In this document: one piece after another, positions 1 through 5,291 of the stretch
Layout of the letters: every line of letters starts with the position of its first letter
Position numbering within the stretch: the first letter of the stretch is position 1
NCBI GenBank assembly: GCA_946886325.1
Contig: CAMPIK010000223.1
Coordinates: 1 to 5,291, forward strand
Length of the DNA stretch: 5,291 nt
Reading direction: 5' to 3'
From: an uncultured Shinella sp.
GTDB lineage: Bacteria > Pseudomonadota > Alphaproteobacteria > Rhizobiales > Rhizobiaceae
Translations under genes and position numbers: made by a program
The notes under the pieces: model-generated
Seen by the model: only the letters and a program-made list of their open reading frames with translations
What the model was told of the DNA's origin: nothing
The model's database searches: none

Positions 1-611
1 TGCCAGCCGCGGGCCGCGACGATCGGCGCCGGTCTCGCGTCGGGCGTGTTCCAGAGATGGGACTGGGCGCCGAGGCAGGTCGCCTCGGATGCCGCGACAC
101 CCGTCAGGCGCCAGGCCCAGTATTGCGGCGTGGAGAGGAACCAGCGGGCACGCGCGAAGCGCTCCGGTTCGGCGGTTTCCATCCACAACATCTGCCGGGC
201 GGGATGGGTGGAGGCATGCATGATCGCGCTGCCGCGGTCGCGGAACGTTCCGGAAAGGCCCACATAGGCGGCGCGGACGTCCTCCGGCAGCGGCTGTTCG
301 TAGTCGATCATCGGCAGCGCCGTGCCGTCGCCGTCGTCCGGATCGGGGCCGACCAGCACGCCGCCGGAGCCATGGCCCGAACTGACGAAGCATTCGAGCG
401 GATGGCGGCCGGAAAACGCCGCCAGTCCGGAAAAGACCCAGTCGCCGAGCGCCGCAAGGTCGTGGTGGCGCCACGGCGGGCCGGGTTGCACGGGATTGGG
501 CAGGCTGATCGTTTCCACGATCCCGCCGGCAGCCGTCATCGCGTTGAGCTTGACGTTCGTCTTGCCCACGTCGAGCACGGCCACCGTGGCGTCGGAAGCG
601 TCGGCCTTCAT
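1..611 (-). CDS. FGGY-family carbohydrate kinase, N-terminal part (runs off the window)
   Basis: The frame is open from the ATG at 611-609 to the window edge, giving 203 residues; FGGY kinases are usually about 450-550 residues, so well over half is missing. These cytoplasmic enzymes use ATP to phosphorylate a sugar, ketose or polyol. The N-terminus has the phosphate-binding strand-turn AVLDVGKTNVKL (residues 11-22; D14, G16, T18), typical of the FGGY/actin-fold superfamily. Further family-like stretches are SSGHGSGG (77-84), THPARQMLW (135-143), STPQYWAWRLTGVAASEAT (160-178) and LGAQSHLWN (180-188). A GGGAGGAG Shine-Dalgarno lies just upstream and supports the start. It is the last visible gene of the operon, after a ketose 3-epimerase-family gene, so it probably phosphorylates the epimerised ketose. 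Overall feel is of the rhamnulokinase/fuculokinase-like FGGY branch, but the substrate cannot be assigned. Fold is confident, substrate is not. Confidence 0.88.
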   Translation of the reverse strand, partial: MKADASDATVAVLDVGKTNVKLNAMTAAGGIVETISLPNPVQPGPPWRHHDLAALGDWVFSGLAAFSGRHPLECFVSSGHGSGGVLVGPDPDDGDGTALPMIDYEQPLPEDVRAAYVGLSGTFRDRGSAIMHASTHPARQMLWMETAEPERFARARWFLSTPQYWAWRLTGVAASEATCLGAQSHLWNTPDARPAPIVAARGW

Positions 612-613
612 CT

Positions 614-621
614 CTCCTCCC
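614..621 (-). promoter_or_regulatory. Shine-Dalgarno of the FGGY kinase
   Basis: On the minus strand this reads GGGAGGAG; its GGAGG core (620-616) sits 4 bases before the ATG at 611. It fixes the kinase start. The site lies only 5 bases from the end of the RIME-like repeat, so folding of that repeat in the mRNA could affect access to it; that last point is inference. Confidence 0.75.
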
Positions 622-626
622 GTGCG

Positions 627-733
627 TTAGAGCAATTCCTGTGAATACGGGTTCACCGGAAATGCTCTAACTTTTCGCTTTCTGCCGCATTGTCCGACGC
701 CGAAGCGATCTCGCTTCGGCTGGAAATGCTCTA
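627..733. repeat. RIME-like intergenic palindromic element (Rhizobiaceae)
   Basis: This 107-bp block fills most of the gap between epimerase and kinase. It holds two stem-loops. The first has 19-nt arms at 627-645 and 652-670 that match at 17 of 19 positions around a 6-nt loop. The second has perfect 10-nt arms at 699-708 (GCCGAAGCGA) and 711-720 around a 2-nt loop. GGAAATGCTCTA occurs twice as a direct repeat (658-669 and 722-733), and the left end (628-639, TAGAGCAATTCC) is its inverse with one mismatch, so the block is also bounded by inverted repeats. Size, two-palindrome build and the AGAGCAATTCC/GGAAATGCTCT ends fit the RIME (Rhizobium-specific intergenic mosaic element) family as I recall it; I could not align it to a reference copy. 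It contains no plausible gene. It may stabilise or punctuate the transcript. Confidence 0.78.
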
Positions 734-748
734 CCCGTGGGTCCCGGC

Positions 749-1597
749 TCAGATCAGGCCGTACTGCTCGGCCTTGTTGCGCAGGAAGGGCAGCCCCTTG
801 CCCATGACTTCCTCCATGTCGCGCGCCACCGGCCGCCAGACCGCGAGGCCGTAGGCCACCTCCGGCGGCATGTTGATGAAGCTTTCCATGGCAAGCCCGC
901 CCTTGAAGCCGATTGCGGCAAGGGCCGCATAGATCGCGTCCCAGGGAATGTTGCCGTAGCCCGGCGTGCCCCGGTCGCTTTCGGAGAGGTGGATGTATTT
1001 GAGGTGGTCGCGCGCAACCAGGATGCCGTTCGCCGCGCCCTTTTCCTCGATGTTCATGTGGTAGGTGTCGAGGTGGACGAAGACGTTGTCGGCGCCGACG
1101 CGCTCGACGACGTCGACGGCCTGCTGGGCCGAATTGACCAGGTGGTTCTCGTAGCGGTTCACCGCCTCGACGCCGAGCTCGATGCCGTATTGCTTGGCAT
1201 GTTTCGCCGCCGCCTGGAGTGCGCGGGTGATGTTGTCGTATTCTGCTTGCGTTGGCGGAACGCCGGTGCGCTCGCCGATGCCGCCGAAGATGACGCCGGA
1301 GAGCGCCGTTGCGCCCATCTCCGCCGTCTTCTCGATCGCCACCTTGAGGTGCTCGACGGCCGCGTCCGGGCGCACCGACGCCCAGGCCGATTCCGGCAGG
1401 CCGAGCGAGCAGACGGCGGGCAGCGCGTGTTTCTCCAGGAGGTCACGCGTATGCTTTGCGTCGACCGCCGGCGCATTGAGAAGCGCGATCTCGATGAAGT
1501 CCATCTTGTAGTGCACGGCACCGGCGATGGCCTTCTCCGCGCCCGCGCGATCCCAGTTCATGGTCCACATGCTGGTATGGACGCCGAAACCTCTCAT
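749..1597 (-). CDS. Ketose 3-epimerase-family TIM-barrel enzyme (D-tagatose 3-epimerase-like)
   Basis: This 282-residue cytoplasmic protein belongs to the sugar phosphate isomerase/epimerase (AP endonuclease 2-like TIM barrel) group. D-tagatose/D-allulose/L-ribulose 3-epimerases are about 290 residues. The metal ligands known for that family are all present: E144 (GVEAVNR), D177 (HLDTYHMNIEE), H203 (IHLSES) and E238 (AMESF). Their spacing of 33, 26 and 35 residues is what I recall for the Agrobacterium D-psicose 3-epimerase set E150, D183, H209, E244. The substrate-contact equivalents E150, H180 and R209 are also present. The N-terminal HTSMWTMNW (7-15) matches the start of the barrel. The ATG at 1597 is preceded by AGGAGA at 7-nt spacing, and there is no nearby in-frame alternative. 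It lies 11 bp after the second permease, hence co-transcribed. The likely reaction is C3 epimerisation of a free ketose before phosphorylation by the kinase. Exact sugar unknown; an isomerase role remains possible. Confidence 0.88.
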   Translation of the reverse strand: MRGFGVHTSMWTMNWDRAGAEKAIAGAVHYKMDFIEIALLNAPAVDAKHTRDLLEKHALPAVCSLGLPESAWASVRPDAAVEHLKVAIEKTAEMGATALSGVIFGGIGERTGVPPTQAEYDNITRALQAAAKHAKQYGIELGVEAVNRYENHLVNSAQQAVDVVERVGADNVFVHLDTYHMNIEEKGAANGILVARDHLKYIHLSESDRGTPGYGNIPWDAIYAALAAIGFKGGLAMESFINMPPEVAYGLAVWRPVARDMEEVMGKGLPFLRNKAEQYGLI

Positions 1598-1604
1598 GGT
1601 CGTA

Positions 1605-1610
1605 TCTCCT
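1605..1610 (-). promoter_or_regulatory. Shine-Dalgarno of the epimerase, overlapping the permease stop codon
   Basis: On the minus strand AGGAGA starts inside the TAG stop (1611-1609) of the second permease and lies 7 nt before the epimerase ATG. This settles the epimerase start and suggests that ribosomes finishing the permease could re-initiate on the epimerase. Confidence 0.75.
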
Positions 1611-2595
1611 ATTTCGTGATCCTGATGAATTTTGCGGAAAGCCAGCGAAGCACCATGATCACGATGAGCAGGATGCCCCAGACGGCGGTTGCGAGGTGCT
1701 GGTTGGCGCCGAGCAGGTTCAGCCCCGAGGACAGGAGCTGAAGCACGACGAGCGCCACGAAGACGGGCAGCACGCGCCCGAAGCCGCCGAACGGATTGAT
1801 GCCGCCGAGGAAGCAGGCAAGCACGGTGATGAGCAGATAGGACTCGCCGTGGCCGACGCGCACCGAATTGAAGCGCGCGAGCATGATGATGCCGGCAATC
1901 GCGGCAATCGCGCCGGACAGCATATAGACCAGCACAAGCACCTTGCGCGTGTTGATGCCGGAATAGCGTGCGGATTCGATGTTCGAGCCGATCATGTAGA
2001 TCGAGAAGCCGAGCTTCATGCGCGACAGCAGCAGGTGGCAGGCCAGCACGCAGGCGATCAGGATCAGGAGCGGCACCGGAATGCCGAACAGGCTGCCGTG
2101 GCCGATCGGCGCGACGAAGGCGGGAAAGCCGGAAATGTCGCCGCCGCGCGTCAGGAACTCGCCGAGACCGCGCAGGAAGATCATCATCGACAGCGAGACG
2201 AGGATCGGGTGCGCCCGTGTGAAGGCGATGACGAGGCCCATGACGAGGCCGCTCGCCGCCCCGACGGCCAGCGCCAGGACGCAGCCGAGCACGAAGGTTG
2301 CCGGCCCGGCCTCCGCCCCGCCATTGGCATGCAGTGTCCAGGCGAGCGTCAGCCCGGCGATGTTGGCCGTAAACGTGATCGCGAGGTTCAGCCCGCCCGT
2401 CAGGATCGGGATCAGCATGGCGAGCGTCAGGATGCCGAGCTCCGGAAGCTGGAAGGCGACCGACCCGAAGGTGGCGCCGGTCAGGAACTGCGGCGAGGCG
2501 AAGCCGAAGACGATGAGCACGGCGGCAAGGGCTGCGAAGGGACCGGCCATGTCGGCGCCGAAGATGGCGTTGAAGCGGGCGGCGAGCGCGTTCAT
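1609..2595 (-). CDS. Sugar ABC transporter permease, second of two (RbsC/BPD_transp_2 type)
   Basis: This is a 328-residue inner-membrane protein made almost wholly of hydrophobic segments, the usual length for RbsC/AraH/XylH-type permeases. Long membrane stretches begin near residues 19, 52, 104, 172, 218, 252, 275 and 302. Family-like motifs are LTGGLNLAI (65-73, the counterpart of the GGIDLSVG motif), GSNIESARYSGIN (203-215, the cytoplasmic loop taken to contact the ATPase) and LGGINPFGGFG (263-273). Its ATG at 2595 overlaps the TGA of the upstream permease in an ATGA junction, with GGAGA 6 nt before it (2606-2602). With the other permease it should form a heterodimeric channel for a monosaccharide. 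It is not a duplicate of its partner: the two differ clearly in sequence outside these motifs. The transported sugar cannot be read from the permease. Confidence 0.92.
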   Translation of the reverse strand: MNALAARFNAIFGADMAGPFAALAAVLIVFGFASPQFLTGATFGSVAFQLPELGILTLAMLIPILTGGLNLAITFTANIAGLTLAWTLHANGGAEAGPATFVLGCVLALAVGAASGLVMGLVIAFTRAHPILVSLSMMIFLRGLGEFLTRGGDISGFPAFVAPIGHGSLFGIPVPLLILIACVLACHLLLSRMKLGFSIYMIGSNIESARYSGINTRKVLVLVYMLSGAIAAIAGIIMLARFNSVRVGHGESYLLITVLACFLGGINPFGGFGRVLPVFVALVVLQLLSSGLNLLGANQHLATAVWGILLIVIMVLRWLSAKFIRITK

Positions 2596-3608
2596 CTGCT
2601 GTCTCCGTTTCCGGACGGTCTGCGCGAGGCGAGCATTGGCAGCAGCGCCTCGATGCGTGCGCTCGATACCGTGATGGCGGCAAGGATGATCGCGCCGACG
2701 ATCATCTTGAAGGCGAAGGGCGAGACGCCCATCAGGTTCAGCCCGTTCTGGGTGATCGAGACGAGCAGCACGCCCAGCACGCAGCCGAGCACCGAGCCCT
2801 TGCCGCCGCCGAGCCGCGCGCCGCCGAGCACCACGGCGGCAAGCACGTCGAGCTCGCGGCCGTAGAGCGCATTCGGCACGACCTCCTGCGCATAATGCGC
2901 CTGCATCAGCCCGGCGATGCCGGCCATCAGGCCGAGCCAGCCATAGGCGATGAACTGCATGGCGCCGATGTTGATGCCGAAGCGGCGCGCACCTTCCGGA
3001 TTGTCGCCGAAGGCATAGAGCTGTCGGCCCGTCGTCGTGCGGGTGACGAAGATCCAGGTCGCGAGCGCGCAGACGATCATGATGACGACGGGCAGCGTGA
3101 TTTCCGCCCAGCTTCCATCCGCCATCTCGCGCTCGTAGAGGATGACGCGCGTCGTCAGCCAGTCCGGCAGATTGTAGATCGACACGCCCCGCGTGAAGAA
3201 CATCAGCAGCCCGAAATAGACGTTGAAGGTGGCGATCGTCACGACGATCGAGATGATGCGGAAGCGATGGATCAGAAAGGCATTGACCATGCCGAGCACG
3301 ATGCCGGCGCTGCCGGCAATCAGGAGGCCCGAGACCCAGCCGCCTCCGCCGATCTGCTGGAGCGCGAGCGCCGTCACATATTGCACGACCGAGGCGGCAA
3401 CCGCGAAGGAGATGTCGATGCCGCCGGCGATCAGCACGACGAGCAGGCCGACGGCGAAGATGATGTTGACCGCGCTGATGTTGAGCAGGTCGAAGGCGTT
3501 GCCGAGCGTGAAGAAGCGTTCGGTGGTGAAGGACAGCACGATGCTGATCGCGACGATGACGGCGAAGAGCACGAATTCCGTGGTGTGGGAGAGGAAGAGC
3601 TTACGCAT
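2592..3608 (-). CDS. Sugar ABC transporter permease, first of two (RbsC/BPD_transp_2 type)
   Basis: This 338-residue polytopic inner-membrane protein is of the ribose/rhamnose/AI-2 importer class. The N-terminus is short and cytoplasmic (MRKLFLSHTTE), followed by hydrophobic helices. Hallmarks are LIAGGIDISFAVAASVV (59-75), the conserved membrane motif of this family; GDNPEGARRFGIN (201-213), the cytoplasmic loop expected to contact the ATPase; and VLGGARLGGGKGSVLG (260-275). The tail after about residue 325 is polar (SRRPSGNGDSR) and carries no recognisable domain. The ATG at 3608 lies inside the end of the ATPase gene (8-bp overlap). A GGAGG Shine-Dalgarno sits 9 nt upstream (3622-3618), inside the ATPase coding sequence. 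It should pair with the second permease and the ATPase. Resemblance to RhaP/RhaQ, LsrC and RbsC is at family level only, so no symbol is given. Confidence 0.92.
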   Translation of the reverse strand: MRKLFLSHTTEFVLFAVIVAISIVLSFTTERFFTLGNAFDLLNISAVNIIFAVGLLVVLIAGGIDISFAVAASVVQYVTALALQQIGGGGWVSGLLIAGSAGIVLGMVNAFLIHRFRIISIVVTIATFNVYFGLLMFFTRGVSIYNLPDWLTTRVILYEREMADGSWAEITLPVVIMIVCALATWIFVTRTTTGRQLYAFGDNPEGARRFGINIGAMQFIAYGWLGLMAGIAGLMQAHYAQEVVPNALYGRELDVLAAVVLGGARLGGGKGSVLGCVLGVLLVSITQNGLNLMGVSPFAFKMIVGAIILAAITVSSARIEALLPMLASRRPSGNGDSR

Positions 3609-5127
3609 AGACCGCCGCCTCCAGCGCCTTCAGCGTGGTTGCCCGCGGGTCGTGCCAGCCGGCGGCGCGGCCCTTCTTCATGTGCAGGACCCGATCGGCA
3701 TTGAAATAGACCTCCGGCACCTCGTCCGAGATCAGGATGATCGCAAGCCCGGCCTCGGCGAGGCGCGCGACGATGTCGAAGATGCCGGCACGCGCGCCAA
3801 CATCGACGCCGACGGTCGGTGCATCGAGAATGAGGACCTTCGGATCGGTGGCGAGCCACTTGGCGATCGCCACGCGCTGCTGGTTGCCGCCCGAAAGCGT
3901 CGAGATCGCATCGTCCTGCAGGCCGATCTTGACGCCGAGATCGGCGATCCAGCGGGATACGAGCGCGCGCTTCTTGTCAGGCGAGATCAGCCCGGCGGAC
4001 AGGATGCGCCCGAGCGAGGCCATGACGAGGTTGTCGGCTATGGACTGCGGCTGGTTGAGGCCGAGCGAGAGCCGGTCCTCGGAAAGATAGGCGACGCCGG
4101 CGCGGATCGCGTCGCGGTTGGAGGCGAAGCGGACCGCCTTGCCCTCCAGCGTGACGGTGCCTGCGGCCGCGCGGCGCATGCCGAAGAGGGTCAGCGCCAG
4201 TTCGGTGCGGCCGGAACCGAGAAGGCCGGTGATGCCCAGCGTCTCGCCGCGACGCAGTTCGAAGGAGATGTCGCGAAATTCGCCCGGCCGGGAAAGCCCC
4301 TTGACCGACAGCACGACGGGGTTCTGCGCGGTTTCGCGGGCGCGCACATTCTGGTCGAAGGTGCGGCCGGTCATCAGTTCCGTGACCCGCGACTGGGTCA
4401 TGCCCTCGACGGGATAGACGCCGACCAGCGCGCCGTCGCGCAGGACGGTGATGCGCGAGGAGATTTCCAGCACCTCGGCGAGGCGGTGGCTGACGAAGAC
4501 CACGGCGACGCCGCTCGCCGACAGCGTGCGCACGATGGACAGCAGATGATCGGTTTCGGACTGGGTGAGCGAGGCCGTCGGCTCGTCCATGAAGACGACG
4601 CGCGCCTCGCCGACCAGGGCGCGGGCGATCGCCACGATCTGGCGCTGCGCGATCGCGAAATCCTTCAGCGGCCGGTCGACATCAAGCGTCACGCCGAGGC
4701 GGGCAAGCGCCTCCTCAGCCGTGCGGCGGATTTTTGCATAGTTGACGATGCGCGGTCGATTGCCGGCCAGCGTCTGGAACGCGATGTTCTCCGCGACGCT
4801 CATTTCAGGGAAGAGCGCGAGATCCTGCCAGATGACCTGGATGCCGCGGGATTGCGCGATGCCGGGTGTCATGTGGCCGACTACCTCGCCGTCGAAGACG
4901 ATCTCGGCGCCGGATGCCGGCTTGTAGACGCCGGTGATCACCTTGATGAGCGTGCTCTTGCCGGAGCCGTTCTCGCCGGCCAGGCAATGGACTTCGCCGG
5001 GCATCACCTCGAAGGAAACGTCCTTCAGCGCCCTGACGCCGCCGAACGTCATGTCGATGCCACGTAGCGAAAGAAGCGGCCGGGTCTCGTTGCCGGCATC
5101 CGGGCCCGCATCCGGTTTGATGTTCAT
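3601..5127 (-). CDS. Sugar ABC transporter ATP-binding protein with two nucleotide-binding domains (RbsA/RhaT class)
   Basis: This 508-residue cytoplasmic ATPase powers the importer; about 500 residues with two fused domains is the standard build of the monosaccharide (CUT2) class. Domain 1: Walker A GENGSGKST (51-59), Q-loop Q101, signature region DFAIAQRQIVAIARAL (156-171), Walker B VVFMDEPTASL (177-187) and switch His214. Domain 2: Walker A position GLLGSGRTEL (301-310, Arg307 in place of Lys), canonical signature LSGGNQQRVAIAKWL (411-425), and Walker B VLILDAPTVGVDVG (431-444). In domain 2 the catalytic Glu is Ala436 (codon 3822-3820) and the switch His is lacking (LISDEVPEV, 465-473). 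One composite site therefore looks active and the other degenerate, a pattern I recall from relatives. The ATG at 5127 has only a weak ACAGG-like ribosome site 8 nt upstream; no other start precedes the first strand. The first 18 residues are polar and extra to the fold. It follows a likely binding-protein gene. Confidence 0.95.
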   Translation of the reverse strand: MNIKPDAGPDAGNETRPLLSLRGIDMTFGGVRALKDVSFEVMPGEVHCLAGENGSGKSTLIKVITGVYKPASGAEIVFDGEVVGHMTPGIAQSRGIQVIWQDLALFPEMSVAENIAFQTLAGNRPRIVNYAKIRRTAEEALARLGVTLDVDRPLKDFAIAQRQIVAIARALVGEARVVFMDEPTASLTQSETDHLLSIVRTLSASGVAVVFVSHRLAEVLEISSRITVLRDGALVGVYPVEGMTQSRVTELMTGRTFDQNVRARETAQNPVVLSVKGLSRPGEFRDISFELRRGETLGITGLLGSGRTELALTLFGMRRAAAGTVTLEGKAVRFASNRDAIRAGVAYLSEDRLSLGLNQPQSIADNLVMASLGRILSAGLISPDKKRALVSRWIADLGVKIGLQDDAISTLSGGNQQRVAIAKWLATDPKVLILDAPTVGVDVGARAGIFDIVARLAEAGLAIILISDEVPEVYFNADRVLHMKKGRAAGWHDPRATTLKALEAAVYA

Positions 5128-5254
5128 GGCGGCTGCCTGTCCAGTCGACTGTCAACATGGGCGATGGTTTCGGGCGCGCGCCCTCCACCCTGTGGCTTTG
5201 CCGGAGCGCGGGGCCGGTCGCGACGGACCGGCCCGGCACCCGGGAGGGAGGCTC
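5128..5254 (-). other. Spacer between the presumed binding-protein gene and the ATPase gene
   Basis: This 127-bp non-coding stretch separates two co-oriented genes. It contains the GC hairpin at 5211-5234, the perfect palindrome GGGCGCGCGCCC at 5172-5183 and the perfect palindrome CAGTCGACTG at 5142-5151. I see no small gene and no convincing promoter. A spacer of this size with a hairpin is common between the binding-protein gene and the rest of ABC importer operons. Confidence 0.6.
5211..5234 (-). promoter_or_regulatory. Intercistronic GC-rich hairpin (attenuator or mRNA-stabilising stem)
   Basis: GGGCCGGTC (5211-5219) and GACCGGCCC (5226-5234) form a perfect 9-bp stem with a 6-nt loop, beginning 20 bases downstream of the stop at 5257-5255. 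No run of U follows in the transcript, so this is not a classical strong terminator. In many ABC importer operons such a stem shields the binding-protein mRNA 3' end and lowers expression of the downstream transporter genes; applying that here is inference. Confidence 0.6.
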
Positions 5255-5291
5255 TTAGATCCCCATGGCGGCCAGTTCGTCGACCGTGTCC
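5255..5291 (-). CDS. C-terminal end of an upstream gene, probably the sugar-binding protein
   Basis: Only the last 11 codons are in the window: the frame reads DTVDELAAMGI and ends in TAA at 5257-5255. Identity is inferred from position: in this class of operon the gene immediately before the double-domain ATPase, on the same strand and followed by a hairpin-bearing spacer, is usually the periplasmic substrate-binding protein. A polar helix ending in a short hydrophobic tail is compatible with such proteins but is not diagnostic. Any other co-directional gene cannot be excluded from so few residues. Confidence 0.5.
   Translation of the reverse strand, partial: DTVDELAAMGI

Noticed and set aside
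57..644. Plus-strand open frame of 195 codons opposite the kinase
   Set aside because: The minus strand carries the FGGY motifs with a good ribosome site; the plus-strand product is compositionally odd and runs into the repeat element.
699..720. Intrinsic terminator after the epimerase
   Set aside because: The perfect 10-bp stem looks terminator-like, but no T-run follows in the minus-strand transcript and it is part of the repeat element, so termination is not supported.
749..1597. L-rhamnose mutarotase (RhaU) by analogy with rhaSTPQUK operons
   Set aside because: RhaU is a small protein of about 105 residues. This gene encodes a 282-residue TIM barrel with the ketose 3-epimerase metal ligands.
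1598..2683. N-terminal extension of the epimerase frame through the second permease gene
   Set aside because: The frame stays open for about 360 codons upstream, but that part is an Arg/Ala/Pro-rich out-of-frame reading of the permease. The epimerase has its own ATG and Shine-Dalgarno at 1597, so this is not a fusion.
1696..2865. Plus-strand open frame of 389 codons antisense to the permeases
   Set aside because: It is low-complexity (Glu, Arg, Gln, Asp, Ala), has no family motifs and lies opposite two clear permeases; an artefact of codon bias.
3223..5067. Plus-strand open frame of 614 codons antisense to the ATPase and first permease
   Set aside because: The minus-strand frames here encode unmistakable ABC transporter proteins. 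The antisense product is rich in Arg, Asp, His and Ala with no recognisable domain, as expected for a shadow frame in GC-rich DNA.
5127..5155. Possible promoter on the minus strand: TTGACA at 5155-5150 upstream of the ATPase
   Set aside because: A perfect -35-like hexamer is present, but the position 17 bases downstream is GC-rich (CCGCCA) and runs into the start codon, so there is no -10 element.
1..5291. CRISPR array, tRNA/rRNA, phage, toxin-antitoxin or defence genes
   Set aside because: No regular spaced repeats, no structural RNA signatures and no such proteins are visible; coding space is taken up by the sugar operon.

Overview
This window is a slice of a sugar uptake and catabolism operon, read entirely from the minus strand. 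The DNA is GC-rich. A RIME-type intergenic palindromic element and the gene order both point to an alphaproteobacterium of the Rhizobiaceae (Rhizobium, Sinorhizobium/Ensifer, Agrobacterium and relatives). Genus and replicon cannot be decided from the window.

Layout in the direction of transcription, from high to low coordinates. At 5291-5255 are the last 11 codons of an upstream gene, most likely the periplasmic sugar-binding protein. A 127-bp spacer follows (5254-5128) with a strong 9-bp GC hairpin and two short palindromes. Next come a double-domain sugar ABC ATPase (5127-3601), a first RbsC-type permease (3608-2592) and a second RbsC-type permease (2595-1609); these three genes overlap by 8 and 4 bp. 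Eleven bases later comes a D-tagatose 3-epimerase-family TIM-barrel enzyme (1597-749). A 137-bp spacer follows, mostly filled by the 107-bp RIME-like element (627-733). Last is the N-terminal 203 residues of an FGGY-family carbohydrate kinase (611 to the window edge).

The genes form a coherent module. A binding protein delivers a monosaccharide to a transporter built from one tandem ATPase and two different permeases. The epimerase probably inverts C3 of a ketose, and the FGGY kinase probably phosphorylates the product. The exact sugar cannot be read from the sequence. The order binding protein, ATPase, permease, permease, small sugar enzyme, kinase resembles the rhizobial rhamnose (rhaSTPQUK) arrangement, but the small enzyme here is a ketose 3-epimerase-type barrel, not a RhaU-type mutarotase, so a different substrate is likely.

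I see no CRISPR, tRNA, rRNA, phage, toxin-antitoxin or insertion-sequence genes and no evidence of a wholly new system. The points most worth a second look are the RIME-like element abutting the kinase ribosome-binding site, the lopsided ATPase with one degenerate composite site, and the unassigned sugar specificity of the epimerase-kinase pair.
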